A stretch of 64,000 bases of DNA from Micromonospora chaiyaphumensis (GCF_900091435.1 NZ_FMCS01000001.1:369487-433486); one strand, 5' to 3'; positions 34,777 through 44,221 are shown, counted from the stretch's first letter. A program made the numbers and translations. The notes: generated by a model not told the origin, from the letters alone.

Positions 34777-35541
34777 ATGTCGGAGGCCCCGTCGAGCAGG
34801 TTCGCCGGCCGCACGGCGATCGTCACCGGTGCCAGCCGCGGCATCGGCCTGGCCATCGCCGAGCGGCTGGTCGCCGAGGGCGCCCGGGTGGTGGTCACGG
34901 GACGGAAGCAGGAGGCGCTGGACGAGGCGGTCGCGCGGCTGGGCGCCGGGCACGCGCTCGGCGTCGCCGGCCACGCCGACGACCCCGACCATCAGGCCGA
35001 GGTGGTGGCCCGGGCGGTCGAGACCTTCGGCAGCGCGGACCTCCTGGTCAACAACACCGGCATCAACCCGGCGTACGGGCCGCTGGTCGAGCTGGACCTG
35101 GCCGCGGCCCGGAAGGTCTTCGAGGTCAACTGCCTCGCCGCGCTGTCCTGGGTGCAGCAGGTCCACCGGGCCTGGATGGGCGGGCACGGTGGCGCGATCG
35201 TCAACGTCTCCTCGGTGGCCGGCGTCCGGCCGGCGTCCGGCATCGGCTTCTACGGCGCCAGCAAGGCGATGCTCACCCATCTCACCCAGCAGCTCGCCGT
35301 CGAGCTGGGCCCGGACATCCGGGTGAACGCGGTCGCCCCGGCCGTGGTGAAGACGAGGTTCGCCACCGCCCTGTACGAGGGTCGCGAGGAGCAGGTCGCG
35401 GCCGCGTACCCGCTCCGGCGGCTCGGCGTCCCCACCGACGTCGGCAGCGTCGTCGCGTTCCTGCTCTCCGAGGACGCCGCCTGGATCACCGGCCAGCTGC
35501 TCGTCGTCGACGGCGGCCTCACCCTGACCGGAGGTGTCTGA
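34777..35541 (+). CDS. SDR-family oxidoreductase
   Basis: A 254-residue classical short-chain dehydrogenase. The cofactor motif is TAIVTGASRGIGLAIAERL (about 14-32), with the NNTGI strand and the catalytic YGASKAM. A Ser in VSSVAG completes the catalytic triad region. It probably uses NAD(P) to oxidise a hydroxyacyl-CoA or reduce a ketone. ATG 34777 lies six bases after GGAGGAG; GTG 34771 is too close to it. First gene of the operon, just downstream of the operator-like palindrome. Its stop overlaps the next ATG (TGATG). Confidence 0.9.
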   Translation: MSEAPSSRFAGRTAIVTGASRGIGLAIAERLVAEGARVVVTGRKQEALDEAVARLGAGHALGVAGHADDPDHQAEVVARAVETFGSADLLVNNTGINPAYGPLVELDLAAARKVFEVNCLAALSWVQQVHRAWMGGHGGAIVNVSSVAGVRPASGIGFYGASKAMLTHLTQQLAVELGPDIRVNAVAPAVVKTRFATALYEGREEQVAAAYPLRRLGVPTDVGSVVAFLLSEDAAWITGQLLVVDGGLTLTGGV

Positions 35542-36320
35542 TGCCGGTGCGGAACAAAGGCGTCGTCGTCACCGGCGCCGGCCACGGCATCGGCCGCGCG
35601 CTGGCCACGCGGCTCGCCGCCGAGGGCGCCCGGGTCGTGGTCAACGACCTCGACGCCGAGGCGGCCCGGCGGGTGGCCGAGGCCATCGGCGGCTTCGCGG
35701 CCCCCGGCGACGCCGCCGGCGAGCAGGGCGTCGCCGCGCTGGTCGGGACCGCCCGGGACCACCTGGGCGACATCGACATCTGGTTCGGCAACGCCGGCGT
35801 CGACCGCGGGCGGGGGCTGGACGCCGACGAGGCGGAGTGGGCCGCCAGCCACGACGTCAACGTCATGGCCCACGTCCGGGCCGCGCGGCTGCTGGTCCCC
35901 GCGTGGGTCGCGCGCGGCGCCGGCCGCTTCGTGGTGACCGCGTCGGCGGCCGGGCTGCTCACGACGCTCGGCAACCCGGCGTACGCGGTCAGCAAGCACG
36001 CCTGCGTCGCGTTCGCCGAGTGGCTGTCGGCGACCTACCGGCACCGGGGCGTCGTGGTGCAGGCCGTCTGCCCCCAGGGCGTACGGACCCGGATGCTCGA
36101 CCGGACCGGGCCGCTGCGGGAGCTGATCAGCCGCGACGGGGCGCTCACCCCGGAGGACGTGGCCGAGGCGACGTGGCAGGCCCTGCACGACGACCGGTTC
36201 TTGGTCCTGCCGCACCCGCGGGTGGCCGACTACTACCGGCACCGGGCCACCGACACCGGCCGCTGGCTCGACGGCATGAACCGGCTCCAGCGACAGCTCG
36301 AGGACCAGGGGGCGCTGTGA
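35541..36320 (+). CDS. SDR-family oxidoreductase
   Basis: A 259-residue SDR. The cofactor motif is VVVTGAGHGIGRALATRLAA, the acidic residue after the second strand (VVNDLDAEAA) favours NAD, and the active site is VTASAAGLL then YAVSKHA. A helical C-terminal stretch ends WLDGMNRLQRQLEDQGAL, which is longer than the FabG-type member of this operon. It overlaps the previous stop by one base and the following MDR start by four bases. A role as a second alcohol dehydrogenase in the same pathway is likely. Confidence 0.88.
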   Translation: MPVRNKGVVVTGAGHGIGRALATRLAAEGARVVVNDLDAEAARRVAEAIGGFAAPGDAAGEQGVAALVGTARDHLGDIDIWFGNAGVDRGRGLDADEAEWAASHDVNVMAHVRAARLLVPAWVARGAGRFVVTASAAGLLTTLGNPAYAVSKHACVAFAEWLSATYRHRGVVVQAVCPQGVRTRMLDRTGPLRELISRDGALTPEDVAEATWQALHDDRFLVLPHPRVADYYRHRATDTGRWLDGMNRLQRQLEDQGAL

Positions 36321-37300
36321 AGGCATGGCAGGTGGCCGCGCTCGGCGAGCCCGTCGACGTGCTGCGGCTCGTCGACGTGGCCGATCCGGAGCCCGGCCCC
36401 GGGCAGCTCGTGGTGCGGGTGCTGGCCAGTCCGGCCAACTTCCCCGACGTGCTCATGTGCCGCGGGGAGTACCAGGTCCGCCCCGACCTTCCGTTCACCC
36501 CCGGGGTCGAACTGTGCGGCGAGGTCGTCGCGCTCGGCGCGGGTGTGGACGGGTTCGCCGTCGGCGACCGGGTGCTCGGCGGCGCGGCGCTGCCCCACGG
36601 CGGGTTCGCCGAGTTCGCGCTGCTGGATGCGGCGACCACCTTCCCCGCCCCCGCGGCGCTCGACGACGCCGAGGCGGCGGCCCTCTACATCGGCTACCAG
36701 ACCGGCTGGTTCGGCCTGCACCGGCGGGCCGGGCTGCGCGCCGGCGAGACGCTGCTGGTGCACGCCGCGGCCGGCGGGGTCGGCAGCGCGGCGGTCCAGC
36801 TCGGCCGGGCCGCCGGCGCCCGGGTGATCGGCGTGGTGGGTGGCCCGGAGAAGGCGGCAGTGGCGCGTGCCCTCGGCGCCGACGTGGTGGTGGACCGGCG
36901 CGCCGAGGACTTCGTCGAGGTGGTGAAGGCCGAGACCGGTGGCCGGGGCGCCGACGTCGTCTACGACCCGGTGGGCGGGGACACCTACCAGCGGTCGACC
37001 AAGTGTGTCGCCTTCGAGGGGCGGATCCTCGTGGTCGGGTTCGCCGGTGGGCGGATCCAGTCCCCCGCCCTCAACCACGCCCTCGTGAAGAACTACTCGA
37101 TCGTCGGCCTGCACTGGGGCCTCTACCACCGCCACGACCCCGCCGCCGTCGCCGAGTGCCATGACGCCCTCACCGCGCTGGCCGCCGAGGGCGCCGTACG
37201 GCCCCTCGTCAGCGAGCGGCTGCCGCTCGGCGAGGTGGCCGAAGGGGTGCAGCGGCTCGCCGACGGCTCCACGGTCGGCCGGGTGGTGTACGCCCCGTGA
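36317..37300 (+). CDS. NADPH:quinone oxidoreductase-type MDR protein
   Basis: A 327-residue zinc-independent MDR enzyme. N-terminal SPANFPDVLMCRGEYQVRPD and LPFTPGVELCGEVVALGAG are typical of enoyl reductase / quinone oxidoreductase members, and the Rossmann motif is LVHAAAGGVGSAAVQLGRAA. Family members reduce enones or enoyl thioesters with NADPH. Within this operon it could saturate a 2-enoyl-CoA or reduce a conjugated ketone. GTG 36317 overlaps the preceding SDR gene. No zinc cluster is present. Confidence 0.87.
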   Translation: MKAWQVAALGEPVDVLRLVDVADPEPGPGQLVVRVLASPANFPDVLMCRGEYQVRPDLPFTPGVELCGEVVALGAGVDGFAVGDRVLGGAALPHGGFAEFALLDAATTFPAPAALDDAEAAALYIGYQTGWFGLHRRAGLRAGETLLVHAAAGGVGSAAVQLGRAAGARVIGVVGGPEKAAVARALGADVVVDRRAEDFVEVVKAETGGRGADVVYDPVGGDTYQRSTKCVAFEGRILVVGFAGGRIQSPALNHALVKNYSIVGLHWGLYHRHDPAAVAECHDALTALAAEGAVRPLVSERLPLGEVAEGVQRLADGSTVGRVVYAP

Positions 37301-37344
37301 CCGTCCACCTGCCCCATCCGTACCCATCGAGGAGTTGACCTGCC

Positions 37345-38100
37345 ATGACCACCACCCGCACGGCCGTCGTCACCGGAGCGGCCCGCGGCATCGGGGCCGG
37401 TGTCGCGACGCGACTGGCCCGCGACGGTTTCGCTGTCGCCGTCGTCGACCTGGACGAGGCGGCCGGCGAGCCGGTCGCGGACGAGATCCGTGCCGCCGGC
37501 GGCCGGGCCCTGGCCGTGGGCGCCGACGTCGCCGACGAGCAGGCGGTACGGGCGGCCGTGGACCGGATCGCCGGAGAGCTGGGCGAGCCGACGATCCTCG
37601 TCAACAACGCCGGCATCACCCGGGACAACCTGCTGTTCAAGATGACCGCCGACGACTGGGACGCGGTCGTGAACGTGCACCTGCGGGGCTCGTTCCTCAT
37701 GACACGGGCCGTGCAGGGCTACATGACCGGGGCCGGATGGGGGCGGATCGTCAACCTGTCCAGCACCTCCGCCCTGGGCAACCGGGGCCAGGCCAACTAC
37801 GCGGCCGCGAAGGCGGGGCTGCAGGGCTTCACGAAGACCCTCGCCCTCGAACTCGGCAAGTTCGGTGTCACGGCGAACGCGATCGCGCCGGGGTTCATCG
37901 AGACCGAGATGACCGCCGCCACCGCGGCCCGGCTCGGCGTGCCGTTCGAGGAGTTCAAGCGGGCCGCCGCGGCGCAGATCCCGGTCGCCCGCACCGGCAC
38001 GCCGGAGGACATCGCGCACGCCGTGTCGTTCCTGGTCAGCGAGGGCGCCGGCTTCGTGTCGGGCCAGGTGCTGTACGTGGCCGGCGGGCCGAAGGCCTGA
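37345..38100 (+). CDS. 3-oxoacyl-ACP/CoA reductase-type SDR (FabG-like)
   Basis: A 251-residue SDR closest in pattern to FabG: TAVVTGAARGIGAGVATRLA, LVNNAGITRDNLLFKM (very FabG-like), IVNLSSTSALGNRGQANYAAAK with active-site Tyr/Lys, and a C-terminal GFVSGQVLYVAGGPKA. In this setting it may act on 3-oxoacyl-CoA rather than in fatty-acid synthesis. It begins 44 bases after the MDR gene, the largest gap in the operon, with GAGGAG upstream, so a secondary promoter there cannot be excluded. Confidence 0.9.
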   Translation: MTTTRTAVVTGAARGIGAGVATRLARDGFAVAVVDLDEAAGEPVADEIRAAGGRALAVGADVADEQAVRAAVDRIAGELGEPTILVNNAGITRDNLLFKMTADDWDAVVNVHLRGSFLMTRAVQGYMTGAGWGRIVNLSSTSALGNRGQANYAAAKAGLQGFTKTLALELGKFGVTANAIAPGFIETEMTAATAARLGVPFEEFKRAAAAQIPVARTGTPEDIAHAVSFLVSEGAGFVSGQVLYVAGGPKA

Positions 38101-38115
38101 GTGGAGGGAGCGACG

Positions 38116-38568
38116 ATGAAGGTCTTCCAGGGCATCGAGGAGCTGGAGCGGGCGGTCGGCACCCACCTGGGATATTCGGACTGGCACCGGATCACCCAGC
38201 AGCAGATCGACGCCTTCGCCGAGGCCACCGGCGACCACCAGTGGATCCACGTCGACCCGGTGCGGGCGGCGCAGAGCCCCTTCGGCGGCACCATCGCCCA
38301 CGGCTACCTGACGCTGTCGCTGGTGCCCATGCTGGTCTGGCAGGTCTACCGCGTCGACGGGGTGCGCATGGGCGTCAACTACGGCGCCAACAAGCTGCGC
38401 TTCCCCGCCCCGGTCCCCGTCGACTCGGAGGTGCGCGCCGGCGTGGAGCTGCTGTCGCTGGTGCCCGGCGGCGGTGGCCACCAGCTGACCGCGAAGGTGA
38501 CCGTCGAGGTGGCCGGCGCCGCGAAGCCGGCCTGCGTCGTCGAGACCGTCAGCGTCCTGGTCCCGTGA
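38116..38568 (+). CDS. MaoC-family (R)-specific enoyl-CoA hydratase
   Basis: A 150-residue hotdog-fold hydratase that adds water to 2-enoyl-CoA. The hydratase-2 motif [15 protein letters not shown] contains the catalytic Asp40 and His45, and [16 protein letters not shown] follows. GGAGGG lies before ATG 38116, and GTG 38101, directly after the FabG stop, is less likely. Its GTGA overlap with the kinase-like gene implies a common step order: hydration/dehydration beside phosphate chemistry on the acyl-CoA chain. Confidence 0.9.
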   Translation: MKVFQGIEELERAVGTHLGYSDWHRITQQQIDAFAEATGDHQWIHVDPVRAAQSPFGGTIAHGYLTLSLVPMLVWQVYRVDGVRMGVNYGANKLRFPAPVPVDSEVRAGVELLSLVPGGGGHQLTAKVTVEVAGAAKPACVVETVSVLVP

Positions 38569-39593
38569 CCGCAACCGCGCCGCCGGACCTGCCGGGCCTC
38601 GACCTGGCCCGGCTCGGCGACTGGTTCGCCGCCGCGGTGCCCGGGGCGGCGCGGCTCACGACCGCCCGGCTGGTCACCGGCGGGAAGTCCAACCTCACCT
38701 ACGAGGTCGGCGACGGGCGGAGCACCTGGATCGTGCGGCGCCCCCCGCTGGGGCACGTGCTGTCGACCGCGCACGACATGGCCCGGGAGTACCGGGTCAT
38801 GTCGGCGCTGCGCGCCACCAGCGTGCCGGTGCCGGTGACCTGGGCGCTCTGCGCGGACGACGGCGTGCTGGGCGCGCCGTTCTACGTGATGGAGCGGGTC
38901 ACCGGCAGGGCGTACCGGCACGCGGCCGAACTGGAGCCGCTCGGCACGGACCGCACCCGGGCCATCTCGACCCGGCTGGTCGACACCCTGGCCACCCTGC
39001 ACGCGGTCGACCCGGCGGCCGTGGGACTGGCCGACTTCGGCCGGCCCGCGGGATTCCTGGCCCGGCAGGTGCGGCGGTGGAAGACACAGCTCGACGCGTC
39101 GTACTGCCGGGACCTGCCCGCCGCCGACGAGCTGCACGCCCGGCTGGCGGCCGGCGTGCCGGCCGACTCGGCGCCGGGCATCGTGCACGGCGACTACCGG
39201 CTCGACAACGTCCTCGTCGACGAGAGCGACCGCCTCACCGCGGTCGTCGACTGGGAGATGGCCACCCTCGGCGACCCGCTCACCGACCTGGCGCTGCTGG
39301 TGCTCTACCAGCGTCTCGGCCGGCTCGTCGGTCCGGCGGTGGCCGAGGCGTCGTCCGCGCCCGGCTTCCTCACCGAGGACGAGATCCTCGACCGGTACGC
39401 GGCGGCGAGCGGCCGCGCCCTTCCGCCCCTCGGCTTCCACCTCGGCCTGGCGGCCTTCAAGCTGGCCACCATCCTCGAGGGCATCCACGTCCGCCACCTG
39501 CGTGGCCAGACCGTCGGCGCCGGCTTCGACCAGCTCGGCGAGGTCACCGAGCTGCTCCTCGACGCCGGCCTGACCTACCTGAAGGAGCACTGA
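38565..39593 (+). CDS. APH-fold phosphotransferase, ACAD10/11- and LvaA-like acyl-CoA kinase
   Basis: A 342-residue protein-kinase-like phosphotransferase. The N-terminus has the [13 protein letters not shown] nucleotide loop. The catalytic motif is [14 protein letters not shown] (His208, Asp210, Asn215), with metal-binding Asp229 in [12 protein letters not shown]. This subgroup, unlike aminoglycoside kinases, lies beside acyl-CoA dehydrogenases and is fused to one in ACAD10/11. In the levulinate pathway of Pseudomonas putida the related LvaA phosphorylates a 4-hydroxyacyl-CoA. Here its stop overlaps the dehydrogenase start (TGATG), exactly as such pairs are arranged. GTG 38565 overlaps the MaoC gene. 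Confidence 0.85.
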   Translation: MTATAPPDLPGLDLARLGDWFAAAVPGAARLTTARLVTGGKSNLTYEVGDGRSTWIVRRPPLGHVLSTAHDMAREYRVMSALRATSVPVPVTWALCADDGVLGAPFYVMERVTGRAYRHAAELEPLGTDRTRAISTRLVDTLATLHAVDPAAVGLADFGRPAGFLARQVRRWKTQLDASYCRDLPAADELHARLAAGVPADSAPGIVHGDYRLDNVLVDESDRLTAVVDWEMATLGDPLTDLALLVLYQRLGRLVGPAVAEASSAPGFLTEDEILDRYAAASGRALPPLGFHLGLAAFKLATILEGIHVRHLRGQTVGAGFDQLGEVTELLLDAGLTYLKEH

Positions 39594-40843
39594 TGGACTT
39601 CTCCCTGGACCCGCGGACCGAGGGGCTGCGCGACAACCTCCTGGACTTCATGGACCGCCAGATCCACCCGGCCGAGCCGGTCTTCCACGAGCAGCTCGGT
39701 CAGCTCGGCGACCGCTGGGCCTGGGACTCGGTGCCGGTGCTCGCGCGGCTGCGCACCGAGGCCCGCAAGCGGGGGCTGTGGAACCTCTTCCTGCCCGGCG
39801 AGCACGGTGCCGGGCTGACCAACCTCCAGTACGCCCCGCTCGCGGAGATCACCGGCCGGAGCCATCTGGCGCCCGCCGTGCTGAACTGCGCCGCTCCGGA
39901 CACCGGCAACATGGAGGTGCTGGCGATGTTCGGCACCGCGCAGCAGCGCAAGCAGTGGCTGGAACCGCTGCTGGACGGCGAGATCCGGTCGTCGTTCGCC
40001 ATGACGGAGCCCGACGTGGCCTCGTCGGACGCCACGAACATCGCCACCCGGATCGAGCGGGACGGCGACCATTACGTGATCAACGGCCGGAAGTGGTGGA
40101 TCACCGGCGCCATGAACCCCAACGCGCGGATCCTCATCGTCATGGGCCGGACCGATCCGCACGCCGAGCGGCACCGCCAGCAGTCCATGGTGCTGGTCCC
40201 GCGGGACGCCCCCGGCCTGGAGATCGTCCGGGGCATGGCGGTGTTCGGGTACGACGACCACGACCACGGCGGGCACGCCGAGCTGGCGTTCCACGACGTC
40301 CGCGTGCCGGCGGAGAACCTCATCGGCGGCGAGGGCGACGGTTTCGCCATCGCACAGGCCCGGCTCGGCCCGGGCCGCATCCACCACTGCATGCGCTCGA
40401 TCGGCCTGGCCGAGCGGGCCATCGAGCTGATGTGCGCCCGCGCCGAGCAGCGGGTCGCGTTCGGCCGCCCGCTGGCCGAGCAGGGCGTGATCCGGGAGTG
40501 GATCGCCGAGTCCCGGGTGCGGATCGAGCAGCTGCGCCTTCTCGTGCTCAAGACGGCCTGGCTCATGGACACGGTCGGCAACAAGGGCGCGCACACCGAG
40601 ATCCAGGCCATCAAGATCGCCACCCCGGCGACCGTGCAGTGGATCCTGGACAAGGCCATCCAGGTGCACGGCGCCGCCGGGCTGTCCCAGGACTTCCCGC
40701 TGGCGGCCGCGTACGCCGGCATCCGCACGCTGCGGTTCGCCGACGGGCCCGACGAGGTGCACCGCAACGCCCTGGCCCGGCAGGAGCTGCGGCGGCAGGC
40801 CGCCGCCCGGCAGCGGGTCGGCGGCGAGCGCCCGACGATCTAG
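39593..40843 (+). CDS. Acyl-CoA dehydrogenase, ACAD10/11 type
   Basis: A 416-residue flavoprotein of the acyl-CoA dehydrogenase fold. FAD and substrate regions are [20 protein letters not shown] and [20 protein letters not shown], and a helix contains [19 protein letters not shown]. At the site of the usual catalytic Glu (Glu-Gly-x-x-x-Ile) there is Asp384 in [17 protein letters not shown]. The GPDEVH form is typical of ACAD10/11-like members, which act on phosphorylated 4-hydroxyacyl-CoA. Translation is coupled to the kinase-like gene. The Glu-to-Asp change fits an enzyme that does not do simple alpha,beta-dehydrogenation. Confidence 0.87.
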   Translation: MDFSLDPRTEGLRDNLLDFMDRQIHPAEPVFHEQLGQLGDRWAWDSVPVLARLRTEARKRGLWNLFLPGEHGAGLTNLQYAPLAEITGRSHLAPAVLNCAAPDTGNMEVLAMFGTAQQRKQWLEPLLDGEIRSSFAMTEPDVASSDATNIATRIERDGDHYVINGRKWWITGAMNPNARILIVMGRTDPHAERHRQQSMVLVPRDAPGLEIVRGMAVFGYDDHDHGGHAELAFHDVRVPAENLIGGEGDGFAIAQARLGPGRIHHCMRSIGLAERAIELMCARAEQRVAFGRPLAEQGVIREWIAESRVRIEQLRLLVLKTAWLMDTVGNKGAHTEIQAIKIATPATVQWILDKAIQVHGAAGLSQDFPLAAAYAGIRTLRFADGPDEVHRNALARQELRRQAAARQRVGGERPTI

Positions 40844-40853
40844 GGTGGTGGGC

Positions 40854-42086
40854 ATGGCAGGCCCCACCCCCTCCGCCGCCGGGAATCCGCTCACCGTGCT
40901 CACCCTCGACGAGTTGCGGCGGCGCAGCAGCGTGAAGTGGCGGATGCACCCGCCGGACGTGCTTCCCCTCTGGGTCGCCGAGCAGGACGTGCCGCTCGCT
41001 CCCGCGGTGGCGGACGTGCTGCGCCGCGCGGTCGACCTCGGCGACACCGGCTACCCGCACGGGACGGCGTACGCCGAGGCGCTCGGCGAGTTCGCCGCCG
41101 ACCGCTGGGGCTGGACCGGCTTCCGCGTCGACCACACCACCGTCGTGCCCGACGTGATGATGGGCATCGTCGAGGTGCTCCGGCTGGTGACCGACCCCGG
41201 CGACGCCGTGGTCGTCTGCTCCCCCGTCTACCCGCCCTTCTACGCCTTCGTCAGCCACGCCGGCCGGCGGGTGATCGAGGCGCCGCTCGGGCCGGACCTG
41301 CGGCTGGACCACGCCGCCCTGGACGAGGCGTTCCGCCGGGCCCGGGCGCTCGGCCGGCGGCCCGCGTTGCTGCTGTGCAACCCGCACAACCCGACCGGCG
41401 TGGTCCACCGCCGCGACGAACTGGAGGCCGTCGCCGACCTGGCCGACCGGCACGGCGTACGCGTCGTCTCCGACGAGATCCACGCCCCGCTGGCGCTGCC
41501 CGGCGCTGAGTTCACCCCGTACCTCACGGTGGCCGGCGCGGAGAACGCGTTCGCCCTGACCTCGGCCTCCAAGGCGTGGAACCTCGCCGGCCTCAAGGCG
41601 GCGCTCGCGGTGGCCGGGCCGCGGGCCGCCGCCGACCTGCGCCGTATGCCGGAGGAGGTCAGCCACGGCCCCAGCCACCTGGGCGTCCTCGCGCACACCG
41701 CCGCGTTCCGAGCCGGCGGGCCGTGGCTCGACCGCCTCCTCGACGGTCTCGACGCCAACCGCACCCTGCTGGAATCCCTGCTGGCGAAGCACCTCCCGGC
41801 CGTCACCCACCGCCGCCCGGAGGGCACCTACCTCGCCTGGCTGGACTGCACCGCACTGGGCATCCCCACCGAGGCGCCGGCCGACGAGCCCGGGGTGGCG
41901 AGCGACCTCGCCTGGCCGGCGCGGTTCTTCCTCGACCGGGCGCGGGTCGCCCTCAGCTCGGGGCACGTCTTCGGCACCGGCGGAGCCGGCTTCGTACGCC
42001 TCAACTTCGCCACGTCCCCGGCGATCCTCACCGAGGCCGTCACCCGCATGGGCCGGGCCGCCGACGCGCGCCGCCCGCAGGACTGA
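40854..42086 (+). CDS. MalY/PatB-type PLP-dependent aminotransferase or C-S lyase
   Basis: A 410-residue fold-type I PLP enzyme. The N-terminal [21 protein letters not shown] is the MalY/PatB signature. Cofactor contacts are [25 protein letters not shown] and the Schiff-base Lys240 in [13 protein letters not shown]. This group includes cystathionine beta-lyases and aminotransferases. ATG 40854 is 10 bases after the dehydrogenase stop, and GTG 40845 is possible. It probably rides on the same transcript, but no obvious chemical link to acyl-CoA chemistry is seen. Confidence 0.85.
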   Translation: MAGPTPSAAGNPLTVLTLDELRRRSSVKWRMHPPDVLPLWVAEQDVPLAPAVADVLRRAVDLGDTGYPHGTAYAEALGEFAADRWGWTGFRVDHTTVVPDVMMGIVEVLRLVTDPGDAVVVCSPVYPPFYAFVSHAGRRVIEAPLGPDLRLDHAALDEAFRRARALGRRPALLLCNPHNPTGVVHRRDELEAVADLADRHGVRVVSDEIHAPLALPGAEFTPYLTVAGAENAFALTSASKAWNLAGLKAALAVAGPRAAADLRRMPEEVSHGPSHLGVLAHTAAFRAGGPWLDRLLDGLDANRTLLESLLAKHLPAVTHRRPEGTYLAWLDCTALGIPTEAPADEPGVASDLAWPARFFLDRARVALSSGHVFGTGGAGFVRLNFATSPAILTEAVTRMGRAADARRPQD

Positions 42087-42244
42087 ACCCCGTTCCGGTC
42101 CGGCCGGGAGCGTGGCTGGTGGCTGGGCTCACGGGTGTACCGCCGTTTCGCGCCGATCCGGGTCGGGTATCTCGGCGCATGCCGGCGGGCCGGAGTCCGA
42201 TGTGACCGGCGCCGTCCGTCGACAGGCATGAGGGGAAAGGCAGG

Positions 42245-42607
42245 TCACTCGGTGGTGAATTCGTCCGTGAGGCCGACGATGTCGAGGACCGTGACGGTGA
42301 TCCGGGAGGGCCTGCGCAGCACCAGGGCGCACCCGGCCGAGCCGGCTCGCCGGCGGACCGTCAGCAGCGCGTTGACGCCGGCGGCGCAGAAGAAGCTGAC
42401 CCGGCTCAGGTCGAGCACCAGCACCGGCGGCGGCTGGCCGGACAGCAGCCGGTTCACGAGGGCCACGAGCGGGTCGACGGTCGACAGGTCGACCGCGCCC
42501 CCGATCTCCACCACGACCGCCGGGCCCTCCCGGGCGAGCGCGAGGGACAGTGCGGGTGGCCGGACGTTCTCCCGTGCCGACGGGTGCTGCGCCTGATCGA
42601 CGGACAT
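42245..42607 (-). CDS. STAS-domain protein (anti-sigma-antagonist type) lacking the phospho-Ser
   Basis: A 120-residue STAS protein: VVVEIGGAVDLSTVDPLVAL, VLVLDLSRVSFFCAAGVNALLTV and a C-terminal LDIVGLTDEFTTE. In SpoIIAA/RsbV proteins the segment is Asp-Ser-Ser-Gly and its Ser is phosphorylated by the anti-sigma kinase; here it is Cys74-Ala75-Ala76-Gly77. The protein therefore cannot be switched by that phosphorylation, if it works in such a circuit at all. It is divergent from the GAF-ANTAR gene with a 223-base gap. No anti-sigma kinase or sigma gene is nearby. Confidence 0.8.
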   Translation of the reverse strand: MSVDQAQHPSARENVRPPALSLALAREGPAVVVEIGGAVDLSTVDPLVALVNRLLSGQPPPVLVLDLSRVSFFCAAGVNALLTVRRRAGSAGCALVLRRPSRITVTVLDIVGLTDEFTTE

Positions 42608-42830
42608 GAGCTGCTCCTCGGGGCGAGGGGTTGCCGGACCGGGTTGATGTCCCCGGCTCGCCGTCGGCGGCCCGGCACTGGTCCTGGGCTCATGTCCGAA
42701 CCCATCTCGACCCTAGCCCCGTTCCGCCCGATTGGCACCCTGCTGAGCGCAGGAAATGTGTGCTCCTCGACAAGGAAAGCCGGTCAGCGCTCCCCCGCGA
42801 CGGCCGGCGACTGGACCTCAGGAGGTAGCG

Positions 42831-43583
42831 GTGTCCGATGCTGCTGACCCCCATCTGGGCTCGGCCTCCGGCCGGCTGCTCACGCTGCTGGCCGATTCGC
42901 GTCACGTGGACGTGTTCCTGGACGACATCGTCCGGGTCGCGGCCGAGGTGGTCACCCCCGCCGTGGCCTGCGGGCTGACGGTGCGCCGGGACGGCGGGGC
43001 CTTCACCGTCGCGAGCAGCGGCGACCTGGCCGCACAGGGCGACGAGATCCAGTACGGGGCCGACGAGGGCCCCTGTCTCGAGGCGCTCCGCCGGGGGGAG
43101 GCCGTCGAGGTGCTGGACCTGCGCGACGACGGGCGCTGGAGCCGCTACCGGGAACACGCGCTCCGCCTGGGCATCATCAGCTCGCTGTCGCTGCCGATGA
43201 CTGTGGACGGCGAGACCGTCGGGGCGTTGAACCTCTACGCCACGGAGCCGCACGCGTTCAGCGGCCGGGTACGCCGGCAGGCCCTGGCGTTCTGCGACCA
43301 CGGGTCGGCGGCGCTGGGCGTCATCCTCCGCCAGGCCGACCAGGCGCTCCTGCACGAGCAACTCACCCACGCGATGGCGTCCCGCGGCATCATCGACCAG
43401 GCCCTCGGGGTGATCATGGGCCAGCAGCGGTGCACCGCCACCCAGGCGTTCGCGCTGCTCCGGCGGGCGTCGCAGAACCGCAACCGCAAGCTGCGGGACG
43501 TGGCCGCCGAGATCATCACCCAGGTCACCGGCGAGTCGCCGGAGCCCGGTGCCGGATTCATGGCGCCCGGCCAGCAGACGTGA
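42831..43583 (+). CDS. GAF-ANTAR domain RNA-binding regulator
   Basis: A 250-residue protein. Residues 20-160 form a GAF sensor domain (ADEGPCLEALRRGEAVEVLD, SSLSLPMTVDGETVGALNLYA). Residues about 180-240 form an ANTAR domain (ASRGIIDQALGVIMGQQRC, FALLRRASQNRNRKLRDVAAE). ANTAR proteins bind paired RNA hairpins to prevent transcription termination. GTG 42831 is set by AGGAGG, and an upstream ATG at 42756 is in frame but weak. Divergent from the STAS gene, the pair may belong to one stress-signalling unit. A strong hairpin follows the stop. Confidence 0.88.
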   Translation: MSDAADPHLGSASGRLLTLLADSRHVDVFLDDIVRVAAEVVTPAVACGLTVRRDGGAFTVASSGDLAAQGDEIQYGADEGPCLEALRRGEAVEVLDLRDDGRWSRYREHALRLGIISSLSLPMTVDGETVGALNLYATEPHAFSGRVRRQALAFCDHGSAALGVILRQADQALLHEQLTHAMASRGIIDQALGVIMGQQRCTATQAFALLRRASQNRNRKLRDVAAEIITQVTGESPEPGAGFMAPGQQT

Positions 43584-43587
43584 GAGC

Positions 43588-43621
43588 GGCGGCGGCCGCG
43601 GAGTCGTCCGCGGCCGCCGCC
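43588..43621. terminator. Bidirectional hairpin terminator
   Basis: A 15-bp perfect stem (43588-43602 with 43607-43621) has loop GTCG. It lies between the convergent GAF-ANTAR gene and FMN reductase gene and can stop both. Confidence 0.7.
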
Positions 43622-43637
43622 GGTCGGGCAGAACGGG

Positions 43638-44198
43638 TCAGCGCTTGCGCAGCGGGGCGAGCGCGTCGCTCCAGGCCACGACCTGGTCCAGGGTGGCGTT
43701 GAGCGCGTCGGCCTGGAACTGGTTGGGCTTGAAGACGCTGAAGTTCTCGAAGTCGGTGAAGAGCGACAGTGCCACCTGCGACCGCACGTCCGCCATCTGC
43801 AGCTCGCCGGCGATCAGCCGCAGGTGCTCCACGGCCCGGGCGCCGCCCACGGAGCCGTAGCTGACGAACCCGACGGCCTTGTTGTTCCACTCGGCGTAGA
43901 GGTAGTCGATGGCGTTCTTCAGGGCGCCCGAGGTGGAGTGGTTGTACTCCGGCGTGACCATCACGAACCCGTCGAACGACGCGATGGTGCTGGCCCAGCG
44001 CAGCGTGTGCGGCTGGGTGTACTGGCCCATCGAGGGCGGGTAGGCCTCGTCCAGGTGCGGCAGCTGGTAGTCGAGCAGGTCGACGAGCTCGTACTGCGCG
44101 TCGCCGCGCTGCTTGGCGACGTCGACCACCCAGCGGGCGACCGCCTCGCCGTTGCGGCCCGGGCGGGTGCTGCCGAGGATGATTCCGATCCTGGTCAT
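43638..44198 (-). CDS. NADPH-dependent FMN reductase
   Basis: A 186-residue flavodoxin-fold reductase. The FMN phosphate loop is GIILGSTRPGRNGEAVARW, the ring contact is VTPEYNHSTSGALKNAIDYL, and KAVGFVSYGSVGGARAVEHL follows. It supplies reduced flavin or reduces quinones/azo compounds. ATG 44198 is preferred; an in-frame start at 44237 would lie inside an operator. It is divergent from the MarR gene, and two of three copies of the TTGNNNNNTCAAGCA element lie within 70 bases of its start. Confidence 0.9.
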   Translation of the reverse strand: MTRIGIILGSTRPGRNGEAVARWVVDVAKQRGDAQYELVDLLDYQLPHLDEAYPPSMGQYTQPHTLRWASTIASFDGFVMVTPEYNHSTSGALKNAIDYLYAEWNNKAVGFVSYGSVGGARAVEHLRLIAGELQMADVRSQVALSLFTDFENFSVFKPNQFQADALNATLDQVVAWSDALAPLRKR

Positions 44199-44221
44199 GT
44201 CGTGGTGCCCTTCCGAAGTAC

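Noticed and set aside
40854..42086. MalY-type gene as a maltose regulator
   Set aside because: MalY represses maltose genes only in enterobacteria and no MalT-like target is present here. The name is used only for the enzyme family.
42129..42332. Small minus-strand frame between the PLP enzyme and STAS gene
   Set aside because: It overlaps the STAS gene end, has no ribosome-binding site and looks non-coding. The 158-base gap holds nothing I can support.
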